Below, piece after piece: positions 44,341 through 53,652 of a DNA stretch of 63,376 bases. Where the stretch lies: contig CAZERD010000003.1 in NCBI GenBank assembly GCA_964515405.1, positions 1 through 63,376 on the forward strand, given 5' to 3'. Position 1 is the first letter of the stretch. Every line of letters starts with the position of its first letter. Position numbers and translations under genes: made by a program. The stretch is from CAZERD01 sp964515405. GTDB taxonomy: Bacteria; Campylobacterota_A; Desulfurellia; Desulfurellales; CAZERD01. The notes below the pieces were generated by a model. It saw only the letters and a program-made list of their open reading frames with translations, made no database searches and was not told the origin of the DNA.

Positions 44341-45648
44341 CTAATCCCCTAAAACCTCTACAAATGCTGAAAGCCTCGCAAGTACCTGCTCCTCCGAATA
44401 AGAACGAGGATCACTATGATCAGCTTCCAAAATAAGAGAGGGTATAATCTCAGCAAGCCTATTCCTCTGATCCACCTGACCAATAGAATAAGGTTTACAA
44501 GAACGATCAGAGTGCAGAATAACTCCATCAAGATCGTATTCTTTGACCATTCTCATCATTGTATCAAGTTTATGCCCCGTTCCTCTATTCAAAATGGGGT
44601 GTATATAAGCCCTCGCCATTGATTCTATAGGTCTATCTGGATCCATTATCGGAGCGAGTTCACCCCACGCATTTGTATACGTGGACACTACAACAGATAT
44701 CCCACGCTCAGCCAAAAACTCGGAGAGAAATCTAAGCCTGTACCATATCGGAAGATTATCCCACAGCAATCTTTTCCTTTCCCGAAGCACAGTCCCTACA
44801 CCATTCTTTATCCTTTCGTCAATCTCACTAAGCATCCTATGGTAGAAGTCCACAGTAACCACATCACCTCTCATCTCAACTATAGGAGCCATATGTATAA
44901 ATTGATCAAAGACAGAGATCGGTGCAGGTTTGTACTTACCCCTTCTTATGATCTCTAGCCACAATTCAGCAGCTTTCTTGCTTAACTCCAACACTTCCCT
45001 TAGTTTGGAGAATTTCAACTCCCTTCTGGATACCCTCTCTGCAACAGGGATAATCCCTTCAATCTGTCTTTTGACATACTCAACAGAGTGTTCACCTACC
45101 CTATCGTATACAAACGGAGTATCAACAACCACAAGCGGAACCCTGTAATGTTCAGAAAGAACCTTATACCAGAACAACACGGTCTGACAAATATTCGTGC
45201 ATGCAAGCAATAAATCAGGTTTCGGGAGCCTACCAACGGGTGTTTTACCAGATATTACCATTCCCAGATCTGTGCGAGCATAGGAGCACAAATCCGATGA
45301 ATAACCCACCTTTTCCGCCTCCTGAGATATTTCGCCAACCACCCTCCTGACTCCGCACAAAGCAGCATGATTCTCAGGATACAATACATAAAACCCTAGG
45401 GCTTTAAGCATCTCCACAGGGGCACCAGATGTAACCCAAGCCACAGGTTTAACCCCCTCAACGTACCTACCCTCAAGATAGTGCCGTGCCACAATTTCCT
45501 TTGTAAAAACCCCAATTTTCAGTGGAGGTGCAAGTATATCACCCCTCCACCCAAGAGGAGAGACACTTCTTCCTCTTGCTTTAATCCTCTGCATCTTCAG
45601 AGCAAGCGAACCAAAACCGTATCTGATCCTATTCAGCACTGAACTCAC
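44341..45648 (-). CDS. 2-hydroxyacyl-CoA dehydratase-like subunit (HgdB/BcrB family)
   Basis: A 435-residue member of the HGD-D family. Candidate 4Fe-4S cysteines lie in HAALCGVRR, DLCSYARTD and SDRSCKPYSIGQ, the three expected positions. Other family pieces are PVAWVTSGAPVEMLKALG and VVVDTPFVYD. It follows its partner with a 4-bp overlap. The substrate (2-hydroxyacyl-CoA, benzoyl-CoA or another) cannot be decided. Confidence 0.87.
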   Translation of the reverse strand: MSSVLNRIRYGFGSLALKMQRIKARGRSVSPLGWRGDILAPPLKIGVFTKEIVARHYLEGRYVEGVKPVAWVTSGAPVEMLKALGFYVLYPENHAALCGVRRVVGEISQEAEKVGYSSDLCSYARTDLGMVISGKTPVGRLPKPDLLLACTNICQTVLFWYKVLSEHYRVPLVVVDTPFVYDRVGEHSVEYVKRQIEGIIPVAERVSRRELKFSKLREVLELSKKAAELWLEIIRRGKYKPAPISVFDQFIHMAPIVEMRGDVVTVDFYHRMLSEIDERIKNGVGTVLRERKRLLWDNLPIWYRLRFLSEFLAERGISVVVSTYTNAWGELAPIMDPDRPIESMARAYIHPILNRGTGHKLDTMMRMVKEYDLDGVILHSDRSCKPYSIGQVDQRNRLAEIIPSLILEADHSDPRSYSEEQVLARLSAFVEVLGD

Positions 45649-46730
45649 AATCCCCCTCCAAGTGCCTCTATGAAAGCACCAAGCCTCATGGAAATCTGCT
45701 GCGGAAGGGGTTCATTTATATCCACTTCAATGTCTACCGAATCAATTCCATCCTCCCTTAACATTCTCTTAAGCATGGGTTGATAGAATCTCTCCGGCTC
45801 ACAGAACTTAATATGGTAAAACACTACTCCACTCGCACCAGAGGACACCACAACATCCTTCAGAAACGAAAATCTTTCCCTAAGAGAACTACCCATTGTA
45901 GAATCCGGAGGACCACCAAGTAACCTCTGAGCCATTCTCAAAAACGGATCAGGGGATCTACCCTTACCATATATCCTTCTCCTCAAACACATAAAATCAT
46001 CACCCACAACGGTCCCGCCTAGTTCATCAACCTCATCTAAAACATCCATAGGTTCCGGTACAACACCAGATATAACAACACCCACCCCTTGAGCCCCGGA
46101 GGAACTATCAATAACCTTCATGTAATCACTCAGCACGCCCAAAAACATATTTGGTGGAAGATACTCCCTCGCCCTAAGTATCCTGTAAAACTCCAAGCTA
46201 TGCCCTGTAACACCTCTCCTAAGCTTATAAGCCTCCAACAACTTTTCATCTACCTCTTCCTCTCTCAAGACAGCCTCCATGAAATCATCATCCGACGGCT
46301 TATAACCTGTTACAGAAGCTATCCTGTCACACAAATTTAATATCTCCTCCCTGAGAAACTCCTCACCGTTTCTTCCACCATTACGAGGAAGATATAACGG
46401 ATAAACCGGCCTACCGAGGTTAACAAAGTCAATCAGTAAGCTCCCAAACCCTTGTAGTGAATCACAAGAGTGAGGTACAATAACCATATCCACATCATCA
46501 AAGTGCCCCTTAAGAAAAACCAAAGCACTATGAACAACAGAACACACATAACTCTGAAGATGAACAGATGCAGAAGCAGTATCAATCCCTGGAGGGCCCC
46601 ATATTTCCATGGTGTATACCCCGAAACTGCTGAACAACTCTCTTGGATAGTGGACCGGCAAAACTGCCACTATAGGCTTACCCTCCTCTTTTGCCATCTT
46701 TATAACATCACTCCTCGTCGGTATGCCCAC
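45645..46730 (-). CDS. 2-hydroxyacyl-CoA dehydratase-like subunit, second (HgdB/BcrC family)
   Basis: About 362 residues of the same family as its downstream neighbour. Three candidate cluster cysteines are in SYVCSVVHS, VPHSCDSLQG and IKFCEPERF, and the GDDFMCLRRR segment is conserved. The start is a GTG at 46730 with AAAGGAG 5 nt upstream; in-frame ATGs at 46745 and 46802 are alternatives with poorer ribosome sites. Together with the other subunit and the activator it should form a complete two-component radical dehydratase or reductase. Confidence 0.83.
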   Translation of the reverse strand: MGIPTRSDVIKMAKEEGKPIVAVLPVHYPRELFSSFGVYTMEIWGPPGIDTASASVHLQSYVCSVVHSALVFLKGHFDDVDMVIVPHSCDSLQGFGSLLIDFVNLGRPVYPLYLPRNGGRNGEEFLREEILNLCDRIASVTGYKPSDDDFMEAVLREEEVDEKLLEAYKLRRGVTGHSLEFYRILRAREYLPPNMFLGVLSDYMKVIDSSSGAQGVGVVISGVVPEPMDVLDEVDELGGTVVGDDFMCLRRRIYGKGRSPDPFLRMAQRLLGGPPDSTMGSSLRERFSFLKDVVVSSGASGVVFYHIKFCEPERFYQPMLKRMLREDGIDSVDIEVDINEPLPQQISMRLGAFIEALGGGL

Positions 46731-46805
46731 ACTCACTCCTTTCATATCCACACATCCTAAAGCATCAAAATTCAACCCCGGTAATACAAAGCAAAAAATC
46801 AACCA

Positions 46806-47594
46806 TCAGCGGCATCGCTTCTTGACCTTAGCTTCCTGCCACAGTGTTTCCATATCATCGAGGGTCATATTTTCCAACCGCTTTCCCTCTTTCTGTGCAG
46901 CTTCTTCCATATACCTGAACCTCTCTTCCACCCTATCAATGGCTTTGTGGAGAGATCCTTCTACATCCACCCCCATAAATCTTCCCAAATTTACTGCGGT
47001 GAACAACACATCACCTAGCTCATGCTCAATCCCATCCCTGTCAACGGCTTTCTTCAGTTCCTCAATTTCCTCAAACAACTTATCCCATACACAATCAACA
47101 TTCTCCCAATCAAACCCAACTTTACTCAGCTTCTTCTGTATTTTTTGTGCTCTCAACAGAGCTGGCATTCTTTTAGGTACTCCATCCAAGAGGGATTCTC
47201 TGTTCTTCTCCTCCCTTTTTATATCCTCCCATTGCTTCAGTACACTATCGGAGTCACCAAGTTTAGTCCCTCCGAACACATGGGGGTGCCTCCTTATCAA
47301 CTTCTCAGTTACACTATTCACAACGTCAACTATATCAAATTCTCCCAGGTCCTCCTTTATACGGGAATGAAAAAGAACCTGAAGCAAAACATCGCCAAGT
47401 TCCTCAATTATAAACTCCCTATTTCCACTCTCTATTGCCTCAAAGAGTTCATAAGCCTCCTCTATAAGATTATTCTTTATAGATTCATTAGTCTGTTCCC
47501 TATCCCAGGGACATTCTCTCCTGAGCTTTGAAACCACATCCACAAGCCTCTGAAAAGCTGTACCATCCTTTCTGCATCCACTATTCTCACCCAT
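46806..47594 (-). CDS. mazG: Nucleoside triphosphate pyrophosphohydrolase MazG
   Basis: Hydrolyses (d)NTPs to monophosphates, limiting damaged nucleotides or ppGpp. Two MazG helical repeats are present: the N-terminal with CPWDREQT, EEAYELFEAI and EELGDVLLQVLFHS, and the C-terminal with EEIEELKKAV and ELGDVLFTAVNLGR. The start at 47594 is set by GGAGGAGG; an in-frame TTG at 47606 is an alternative. It overlaps pncA by 8 bp. Confidence 0.95.
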   Translation of the reverse strand: MGENSGCRKDGTAFQRLVDVVSKLRRECPWDREQTNESIKNNLIEEAYELFEAIESGNREFIIEELGDVLLQVLFHSRIKEDLGEFDIVDVVNSVTEKLIRRHPHVFGGTKLGDSDSVLKQWEDIKREEKNRESLLDGVPKRMPALLRAQKIQKKLSKVGFDWENVDCVWDKLFEEIEELKKAVDRDGIEHELGDVLFTAVNLGRFMGVDVEGSLHKAIDRVEERFRYMEEAAQKEGKRLENMTLDDMETLWQEAKVKKRCR

Positions 47595-48171
47595 TCCCTC
47601 CTCCAAAATCCATCAACTCAACTCCTGTTGCCCCAAGCTCTATCATTTCATTAATGGCTCTATCCGGGTTTATAACCCCCTTTATAGCATCAAGTAGTAG
47701 AAAAACCTGGAATCCCAGATTCAACCCACCTACTACGGTATGTTTCACGCAAAAATCTGTAGCTACTCCACCAACGAATATTCTCCACACTCCTCGCTCC
47801 CTAAGCAACACTTCAAGAACTGTACCCTGAAATCCAGAATAAGCATCAAACTCTATAGACGTACCCTTTGAAATTATAAATTTATTATCACCAGGCAACT
47901 TTAAACCATCAACAAATTCCGCCCCACTCGTTCCCTTAATACAGTGCTCAGGCCACACACCACCAAATCCCTTAAAAGAAACATGCCCCTCTGGATGCCA
48001 ATCTCTCGTAAAAAAAACAGGTGCACCCACATTAACAAACAAATCCATATACTCATTCAACCGTGGCACTATTTCATCGCCACCCGGAACAGGCAAAGAA
48101 CCCCCCGGCATAAAATCCTTCTGCATGTCTACAACAACAAGCGCATCAGTTTTCCCCACGCTAATCTTCAT
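47587..48171 (-). CDS. pncA: Nicotinamidase
   Basis: Hydrolyses nicotinamide to nicotinate for NAD salvage. A 194-residue cysteine hydrolase with the triad D15 (VVDMQKDF), K102 (ISKGTS) and C141 (TDFCVKHT), and metal ligands D57, H59 and H63 in DWHPEGHVSF. AGGAGGTGG precedes the ATG. It heads the mazG/hgd run. Confidence 0.95.
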   Translation of the reverse strand: MKISVGKTDALVVVDMQKDFMPGGSLPVPGGDEIVPRLNEYMDLFVNVGAPVFFTRDWHPEGHVSFKGFGGVWPEHCIKGTSGAEFVDGLKLPGDNKFIISKGTSIEFDAYSGFQGTVLEVLLRERGVWRIFVGGVATDFCVKHTVVGGLNLGFQVFLLLDAIKGVINPDRAINEMIELGATGVELMDFGGGNG

Positions 48172-48248
48172 ACTCCACCTCCTATACCTTCTTATTATAG
48201 CATCTCACGTCTGTTTCGAAAACCCACACACAACAAGAACACCTACCT

Positions 48249-48276
48249 TTGACTTTCTTGAGAATATTATTATAAT
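48249..48276 (+). promoter_or_regulatory. Promoter of the Bax-inhibitor-like gene
   Basis: TTGACT (48249-48254), 16 nt and TATAAT (48271-48276). GGAGGG and the ATG at 48308 follow. Confidence 0.7.
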
Positions 48277-48307
48277 TTAAGCTGGAAAACTTGAACGGAG
48301 GGAAAAA

Positions 48308-49009
48308 ATGGAGAATGGAAGATTCATTAGTGGAGAAAGAACATACACTGCTACCATCAGTGCCTTTATGAGCAGAGTTTATATGTGGATGTTCATTGGA
48401 CTGTTTATTACGGCCATAGCAGCATCCATCACAATAGGGGTACCAAGCATATTTGCATTTGTGTACACGCATCAGCTTGTGTTCTGGGGACTCATAATAG
48501 CAGAATTTGTACTCGTATTCTCAATCAGTGGGGCAATAAACAGGATTAGCGCTTCAACAGCAGGAATGTTATTCATCACCTACAGCATATTGAACGGTGT
48601 GTTATTCTCATCCCTCTTCCTGATATACACAAGCACATCTATAGCACTCGCTTTCTTAACTGCATCGGCTATGTTCCTCGTAATGAGCATATACGGGCTC
48701 GTCACAAAGAAAGACTTAACCTCCTGGGGGAGCTTCCTCTTTATGGGATTGGTAGGCATAATAATAGCTGCGCTAATAAATATATTCCTCAAAAGCCCAA
48801 TGATGAATTTCGTTATCAGCGGTGTAGGAGTAATAGTGTTCACAGGTCTCACAGCTTACGACAACCAAAGACTCAAGAAAATGGGATATGAAATAGCAGG
48901 TAACGGGGCATTAGCGAAGAAAATGTCTGTAGTAGGAGCCTTAATGCTCTACCTGGACTTTATCAACCTATTTATCATGCTGTTGAACTTATTCGGGGAA
49001 AGAAGATAA
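48308..49009 (+). CDS. Bax inhibitor-1/YbhL family membrane protein
   Basis: A 233-residue integral membrane protein with seven hydrophobic helices. The family signature FTGLTAYDNQRLKKMG holds the Asp implicated in pH-gated Ca2+ leak, and the last helix LYLDFINLFIMLLNLFG is typical. Physiological role in bacteria is unsettled (calcium flux, stress). Monocistronic: own promoter and a strong terminator. Confidence 0.94.
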   Translation: MENGRFISGERTYTATISAFMSRVYMWMFIGLFITAIAASITIGVPSIFAFVYTHQLVFWGLIIAEFVLVFSISGAINRISASTAGMLFITYSILNGVLFSSLFLIYTSTSIALAFLTASAMFLVMSIYGLVTKKDLTSWGSFLFMGLVGIIIAALINIFLKSPMMNFVISGVGVIVFTGLTAYDNQRLKKMGYEIAGNGALAKKMSVVGALMLYLDFINLFIMLLNLFGERR

Positions 49010-49020
49010 CACTCCCCTCA

Positions 49021-49046
49021 GAGGGAAGGGTACTAACCCTTCCCTC
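49021..49046. terminator. Strong bidirectional terminator
   Basis: GAGGGAAGGGT/ACCCTTCCCTC is a perfect 11-bp stem with an ACTA loop. It lies between convergent genes and overlaps the last codons of the DUF3783 gene, whose Lys-Gly-Arg-Gly-Lys-Gly tail is encoded by one arm. Confidence 0.85.
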
Positions 49047-49434
49047 TCCCCTTGGCAAATTCAATGTATTCCTTTATCAGTTCCTTCAGCAACTCCCCAA
49101 GCGTCATGTTTATATTTATCCTTGTAGTAACAGCAAAAATTGGAGGTTCTATATCAATCTCTCTAAGCAAGTCCATAGCTCTACTCACTTCTTTCCCATT
49201 CAAACCCGAGAGAAGAATAACTCTTGGAAGTTTCTCATCAAAGAAACCTCCACACTCCATGTTAAGTGCCTCACTGACTTTAACCTTCAGCATTTCTTTG
49301 CAAAAAACCTTCACTGAAACACCAATGTCCTTGGCAATACCTTCTAATCTCTTCACGTCGCGTGCACTATAACCACATACAAGCATAACACGCGGTCCAA
49401 CACCTAACGTACCCTTCAGCGGTTCAAACACCAC
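49033..49434 (-). CDS. DUF3783-like small protein
   Basis: A 133-residue protein of unknown function. It is mixed alpha/beta with MLVCGYSARDVKRLEGIAK near the start and LSGLNGKEVSRAMDLLRE, then PIFAVTTRININMTLGELL, which fits DUF3783. The start is GTG with GAGGTG upstream. It is the last gene of the long minus-strand metal/Fe-S block. Five cysteines or fewer and no membrane segment. Confidence 0.7.
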   Translation of the reverse strand: MVFEPLKGTLGVGPRVMLVCGYSARDVKRLEGIAKDIGVSVKVFCKEMLKVKVSEALNMECGGFFDEKLPRVILLSGLNGKEVSRAMDLLREIDIEPPIFAVTTRININMTLGELLKELIKEYIEFAKGRGKG

Positions 49435-49442
49435 AACACACC

Positions 49443-49808
49443 TCAGAACAGCTTGCTCCCAAGCTTTACATCTTTAGCTGGTGTAACATACGTAGCAACC
49501 CCGCTCTCCGCACCAGGACATTGAACACCTAGTATCAACACCTCAGAAACAACATCCCCCACCCGCTTGGGTGGGAAATTTAATACACCCAAAACAAGTT
49601 TATTTCTAAGTTCATCTATCCCATGACACGTGAGTCTCGCCACACTAGTTTTCTCCCCAAATCTCCCGAAGTTAACCACCAACCTATAGGACTCACACGG
49701 AGCAGATGGCTCCAACCTCACGTCAACAATCCTCCCAACTCGAATGTCCAACCTACCAAATGTATCCCCAAAATCCACAACAGGTTTTATCTCCCTGGCC
49801 TTAGCCAC
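49443..49808 (-). CDS. csaA: CsaA-like tRNA-binding protein
   Basis: A 121-residue free-standing OB-fold of the EMAP/Arc1/MetRS-C type. FGRLDIRVGRIVDVR is the family start and LNFPPKRVGDVVSEVLILG the core. CsaA proteins bind tRNA and have chaperone-like activity. The start is GTG with AAGGGGGTGAG upstream. Confidence 0.9.
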   Translation of the reverse strand: MAKAREIKPVVDFGDTFGRLDIRVGRIVDVRLEPSAPCESYRLVVNFGRFGEKTSVARLTCHGIDELRNKLVLGVLNFPPKRVGDVVSEVLILGVQCPGAESGVATYVTPAKDVKLGSKLF

Positions 49809-49811
49809 ATC

Positions 49812-50459
49812 TCACCCCCTTAAATATTCCATCATCCGCGATAAAGCTCCCCCAACACTCCTAATTGAACATCCTCCAATAAAACCAACCATGGAAACAA
49901 CCCCGTTTTCTTCATCCACTACAATCTCATCACATGCAACATCCACAGGCTGACATCCAAGTTCCGACACAACGTACTCAAATGAGTCCTCTCCGCCAAC
50001 AGCAAGCCTCATCCCAGACCCCTCGAAAATCCTCGCCGCCAACACCACGCTTGCACCAATAAATCCGAGTGGTTTACCGTTATCGTGCAGACCTTCAACC
50101 GCATCTCTAAGGGGCGTAATAATGCCGCAATCAATACCAGCAAAGGCAAAACTACTCAAGTGCTTCAGTACACCAAACCCACCCGGTATAACAAGGGCAT
50201 CCAGCATCCTAAAATTCATTCTTCTAATATCAAAGGCGTCTCCCCTAACAATCCTTGCAGACTCCACAAGTACATTTCTCACCTCAACCTTATTTTCCTC
50301 CGTAAGGTGATTGGCAACGTGAGATTGAGGCATGTTCGGAGCAAAGACTACAGGTTCCAAACCAAGCCTGTCAATATGATACAGCACCAGGGTTGACTCC
50401 ACCACATCACTACCGTCAATACATCCACAACCAGCAAGCACCACAGCAACCCTACTCAT
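49812..50459 (-). CDS. elbB: ElbB-like DJ-1/PfpI-family protein
   Basis: A 215-residue class I glutamine-amidotransferase-like protein. VLAGCGCIDGSDVVES at the N-terminus and ALVIPGGFGVLKHLSSFAFAG are typical of ElbB, reported to have weak glyoxalase activity. The nucleophile elbow position is in KPLGFIGASVVLA, where Cys is Gly-Ala, as often in ElbB. GGAGTGAG lies before the ATG. Confidence 0.9.
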   Translation of the reverse strand: MSRVAVVLAGCGCIDGSDVVESTLVLYHIDRLGLEPVVFAPNMPQSHVANHLTEENKVEVRNVLVESARIVRGDAFDIRRMNFRMLDALVIPGGFGVLKHLSSFAFAGIDCGIITPLRDAVEGLHDNGKPLGFIGASVVLAARIFEGSGMRLAVGGEDSFEYVVSELGCQPVDVACDEIVVDEENGVVSMVGFIGGCSIRSVGGALSRMMEYLRG

Positions 50460-50462
50460 ATC

Positions 50463-51512
50463 TCACTCCTCTGATATCCATTCATGCACCCCTCCAGACT
50501 CCTCATGCTCCAGAAATTCTTTGAAAAATTCTCTCAAACGTTCCTTTCTCCTCTTACCCTGCTCACACACAGGGCAAAGCTTCTCTTCCCTATTGGAGTA
50601 AAACTCTCGTGAACACAGCACACAAATTCTTTTCTCAAGTTCAACAAGCTTAACCGCTTTGGGCTTCAAATCAAGTGTAACTCCCACCTCCTTTGAAATA
50701 GCTTCATTCAAACACACATCCACACACGAATCACATGCTGTACACAACGAAGGATTAAAATATATAGCAGCACTGTTCTCTTTCTTTCTCATGATAAGAG
50801 CACCTTGGGTGCACGAGTTCACACACGCGCCACACATGTCACAACCGCCTTTTACTTTGAGCCTATATATGGCACCATACTCAACAACTTTCCCCAAAGC
50901 ATCATCCACAGCCTCTATCATTATATCTCTCTTTGGCTTATGAGGGGTCACAAGTTTCTTTGAAAAGATAAACCTCCTCGACACTGTATTTTTGGGGATA
51001 TGGGGTTCATCAGACAAGGACTCAACAATCAACACATTCTCTAATCCTTTACCCATAGAAAACAGCACGGACTTAGCCCTTTTCAAGTGCTCATCAAATA
51101 CACTGAGCGTCTTTCCAAACCGACACTTCTCACACTTACCCTTCTTGATAATTACTTTTCTCTTCGTCACAGCCCAGGAAACTATCAAATCATCCGTCAG
51201 TCTAGACAAACAAAACACATGAACAGCAGCATCAGAAAATATACACCCTACTTCAACCTCCTCCATTTCAGAAAGCTGCACCAGCATCCTATAATTATCA
51301 GTCTTTATCTCTATCGCCGAGCCTTCGCACGCTGCATAGCATAGACCACAGTGGATGCACTTACCCTTGTCAATAGTCACTGCACGTCCCATCCTTATGG
51401 CACCTACCATGCACACATCCTTGCACCTCTGACACCTACTACCAACAAAAGCAGAATATACGCATCTATCGGTAACCCTAACAAATCCAGCATGAGAAAA
51501 ATCATCAATCAT
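50463..51512 (-). CDS. Multi-cluster ferredoxin-like protein with zinc-ribbon-like tail
   Basis: A 349-residue cytoplasmic protein. An N-terminal pair of 4Fe-4S motifs (CQRCKDVCMVGAI and CIHCGLCYAACEGSAI) and a second pair near 225-270 (CDMCGACVNSCTQGAL and CTACDSCVDVCLNEAI) flank a 150-residue middle region with CEKCRFGK. Near the C-terminus, ICVLCSREF and KLCPVCEQG form a likely zinc ribbon, followed by a charged helix. The overall build recalls ferredoxin-like proteins linked to formate-dehydrogenase or HDR systems, but I cannot name the family. It overlaps feoB by 4 bp. Confidence 0.75.
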   Translation of the reverse strand: MIDDFSHAGFVRVTDRCVYSAFVGSRCQRCKDVCMVGAIRMGRAVTIDKGKCIHCGLCYAACEGSAIEIKTDNYRMLVQLSEMEEVEVGCIFSDAAVHVFCLSRLTDDLIVSWAVTKRKVIIKKGKCEKCRFGKTLSVFDEHLKRAKSVLFSMGKGLENVLIVESLSDEPHIPKNTVSRRFIFSKKLVTPHKPKRDIMIEAVDDALGKVVEYGAIYRLKVKGGCDMCGACVNSCTQGALIMRKKENSAAIYFNPSLCTACDSCVDVCLNEAISKEVGVTLDLKPKAVKLVELEKRICVLCSREFYSNREEKLCPVCEQGKRRKERLREFFKEFLEHEESGGVHEWISEE

Positions 51513-53398
51513 ACCAAAGCCACCACCTTAATCCCGTAGGCAAGGAAACAAGCCACAAAGAATGTAGAAACAATCAAAGTAATCGTATATTTAACCCCTA
51601 TTTCTCTAACAAGAGCAGCCATTGTTGCTACACACGGCACATAAAACATTACAAACACAGTAAAAACAAGCATTTGTACATGGCTCATGGTAGACGGTAT
51701 CATAGCCAAGCTCGAAACACCAAGAGCCTCATACAGCATCAAAAGTGTAAGTTCCTTCCTCAAAACTCCAAAGATCAGCACTACACCCACAGAAGCAGGC
51801 AAACCAAGCACACCCTCAAGTAAAGGGCTAAAAACGGCATTAATATAGGCGTCCACCCTGAAATATCCCATGAGTGCAAGAGCTATACTACCAGCTACAA
51901 GCATAGGCACGGCTATATAAACGAAATCCTTAATTTTATACCACACCTTAAGAACAAGACTTCTAAAGGTGGGAATACGATAAGGCGGTATATCAAACAT
52001 GGTTTCATGGCTTATACCAGGTATTACTCTCTTTAGCACAACCCCTGCAAGCACCACAACAACTACATCCAAACCATACAGAAAAATAACATAATAATAT
52101 CCAAGGAAATATCCCACAAGCCCCATTATAACAAGACTCCTGGCAGAACACGGCACCAATGAAGCTATAAAGGCAGTGATGAGCTTCTCCTTCTTGTTGT
52201 TCAGCATCCTCGTTGCCATCACAGCCGGAACATTACACCCGTAACCCATTATGAATGGTATTATGCTCATGCCGTGAACCCCCATCTTGTGAAGGAAAGA
52301 ATCCATTAGATACGCAATTCTTGGCAGATAACCCACATCCTCAAGGAAAGAAATTATGAGAATAAATGGTACAAGATAGGGCAAAGCTATGGTCAACGCC
52401 GCTCCTATTCCGTCCACAGCACTCTTTACAATTACGAAAGCCAACGTATTACCCATAACGGATAACAAAACATCATTCACCCTGATAAAGAAATCTCCAA
52501 TGATAGACTCAAACGGTGCTCCCCCCTTAAAAACAACATAGAACAAGGCCAAAAAGACCACTATCATTATGAGATAGCCAAGGATCGGGTGCATAACCAG
52601 AGAATCTATCCTGTCCTCAAGAGAAACTCCCGAACGAGACCTTACCCTGGCACAATGCTCAAATATATCCATGCACAGAGCATGCCTTTCCCTCTCAAGC
52701 GCTCCCTCGGGTATAAGCTCACGGACCTCCTCAAGCCTACCACTGCACCCCACATCCCTTACCATCTCTACGGCAGGCAGAAAACCCTCAACAGCCTTGA
52801 CAGAAAGCAATTTAACAGGCCACTCAACACCACGATGAGGCTTATTCTCCATGCAGTCCATTAATGCATCTATAACTCCCTCCGTCTCCTTAGAATACAC
52901 ACACCGTTCCAAAGGAGGCCTAGCACGTAAAGCTTCTCTCAACAACCTTTTTATATTTTTTCCCTTCCTAGCCACAATAGGAATTACTTCAACACCAAGC
53001 CTATCCTTTAGTTTCCCAACATCTATAGTAATACCTTTCCTCTCCGCTTCATCCATCATGTTCAAAGCCACAACCATAGGTTTATTGAGAGAAATAAGCT
53101 CAAGCGTAAGTTCTATACTCCTTATCATGGAGCTAGCATCGACTATGTTTACTATCACATCTATGCCAAGCGTAAAGATACCATTAACCGCCTCTTTCTC
53201 AGCATCATCGTAATAACTTAAGGAGTAGGTACCAGGTAGATCAACTACCTCAACAACAGTACCGTCAATCATCGTCTTTCCCACAATATAACCTACTGTA
53301 GCACCTGGAAAATTGGCAGGAAGACTCCTATACCCTGCTATGTTATTAAATAGTGTACTTTTACCGCAATTGGGTTGACCTACAAGCGCTATCCTCAA
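51509..53398 (-). CDS. feoB: Ferrous iron transporter FeoB
   Basis: A 629-residue Fe2+ permease. The N-terminal G domain has GQPNCGKSTLFN (G1), DLPGTYSL (G3) and NMMDE (G4). The membrane domain (about 270-629) has paired Gate motifs, FIMGYGCNVPAVMATR and FYVPCVATMAAL, each with the Cys proposed as iron ligand. The ATG overlaps the feoA stop by 4 bp. Confidence 0.97.
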   Translation of the reverse strand: MRIALVGQPNCGKSTLFNNIAGYRSLPANFPGATVGYIVGKTMIDGTVVEVVDLPGTYSLSYYDDAEKEAVNGIFTLGIDVIVNIVDASSMIRSIELTLELISLNKPMVVALNMMDEAERKGITIDVGKLKDRLGVEVIPIVARKGKNIKRLLREALRARPPLERCVYSKETEGVIDALMDCMENKPHRGVEWPVKLLSVKAVEGFLPAVEMVRDVGCSGRLEEVRELIPEGALERERHALCMDIFEHCARVRSRSGVSLEDRIDSLVMHPILGYLIMIVVFLALFYVVFKGGAPFESIIGDFFIRVNDVLLSVMGNTLAFVIVKSAVDGIGAALTIALPYLVPFILIISFLEDVGYLPRIAYLMDSFLHKMGVHGMSIIPFIMGYGCNVPAVMATRMLNNKKEKLITAFIASLVPCSARSLVIMGLVGYFLGYYYVIFLYGLDVVVVVLAGVVLKRVIPGISHETMFDIPPYRIPTFRSLVLKVWYKIKDFVYIAVPMLVAGSIALALMGYFRVDAYINAVFSPLLEGVLGLPASVGVVLIFGVLRKELTLLMLYEALGVSSLAMIPSTMSHVQMLVFTVFVMFYVPCVATMAALVREIGVKYTITLIVSTFFVACFLAYGIKVVALV

Positions 53399-53628
53399 CT
53401 ACCATTCATCTCCTCAACTATGATTTTGCTCGCTATTCCTCTCCCAACCACCACGTTACTCCCGTCCACTTCAACCACAATTGGTCCCCTCAACGGTGCT
53501 TTCCTTTTCAGTTTTACAATCACACCCGGGACTATCCCCAGAGAAACCATCCTCATCCTCGCCACGCAACCTCTCTCTATACTCCTAATCCTGTAGCTTT
53601 TACCAAGCTCCCCTTCTATAAGCCTCAT
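53395..53628 (-). CDS. feoA: FeoA
   Basis: A 77-residue SH3-like protein needed for FeoB function. Family pieces are RMRMVSLGIVPGVIVKLKRKAP and a GPIVVEV strand. Located directly before feoB. Confidence 0.93.
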   Translation of the reverse strand: MRLIEGELGKSYRIRSIERGCVARMRMVSLGIVPGVIVKLKRKAPLRGPIVVEVDGSNVVVGRGIASKIIVEEMNGS

Positions 53629-53652
53629 AATCCTCAGCGCTTCAGAGATTGC

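Noticed and set aside
43566..46730. Benzoyl-CoA reductase
   Set aside because: The family also covers 2-hydroxyacyl-CoA dehydratases and orphans; only one activator subunit and no bamB-, bcrA/D-pair or aromatic-pathway genes are nearby.
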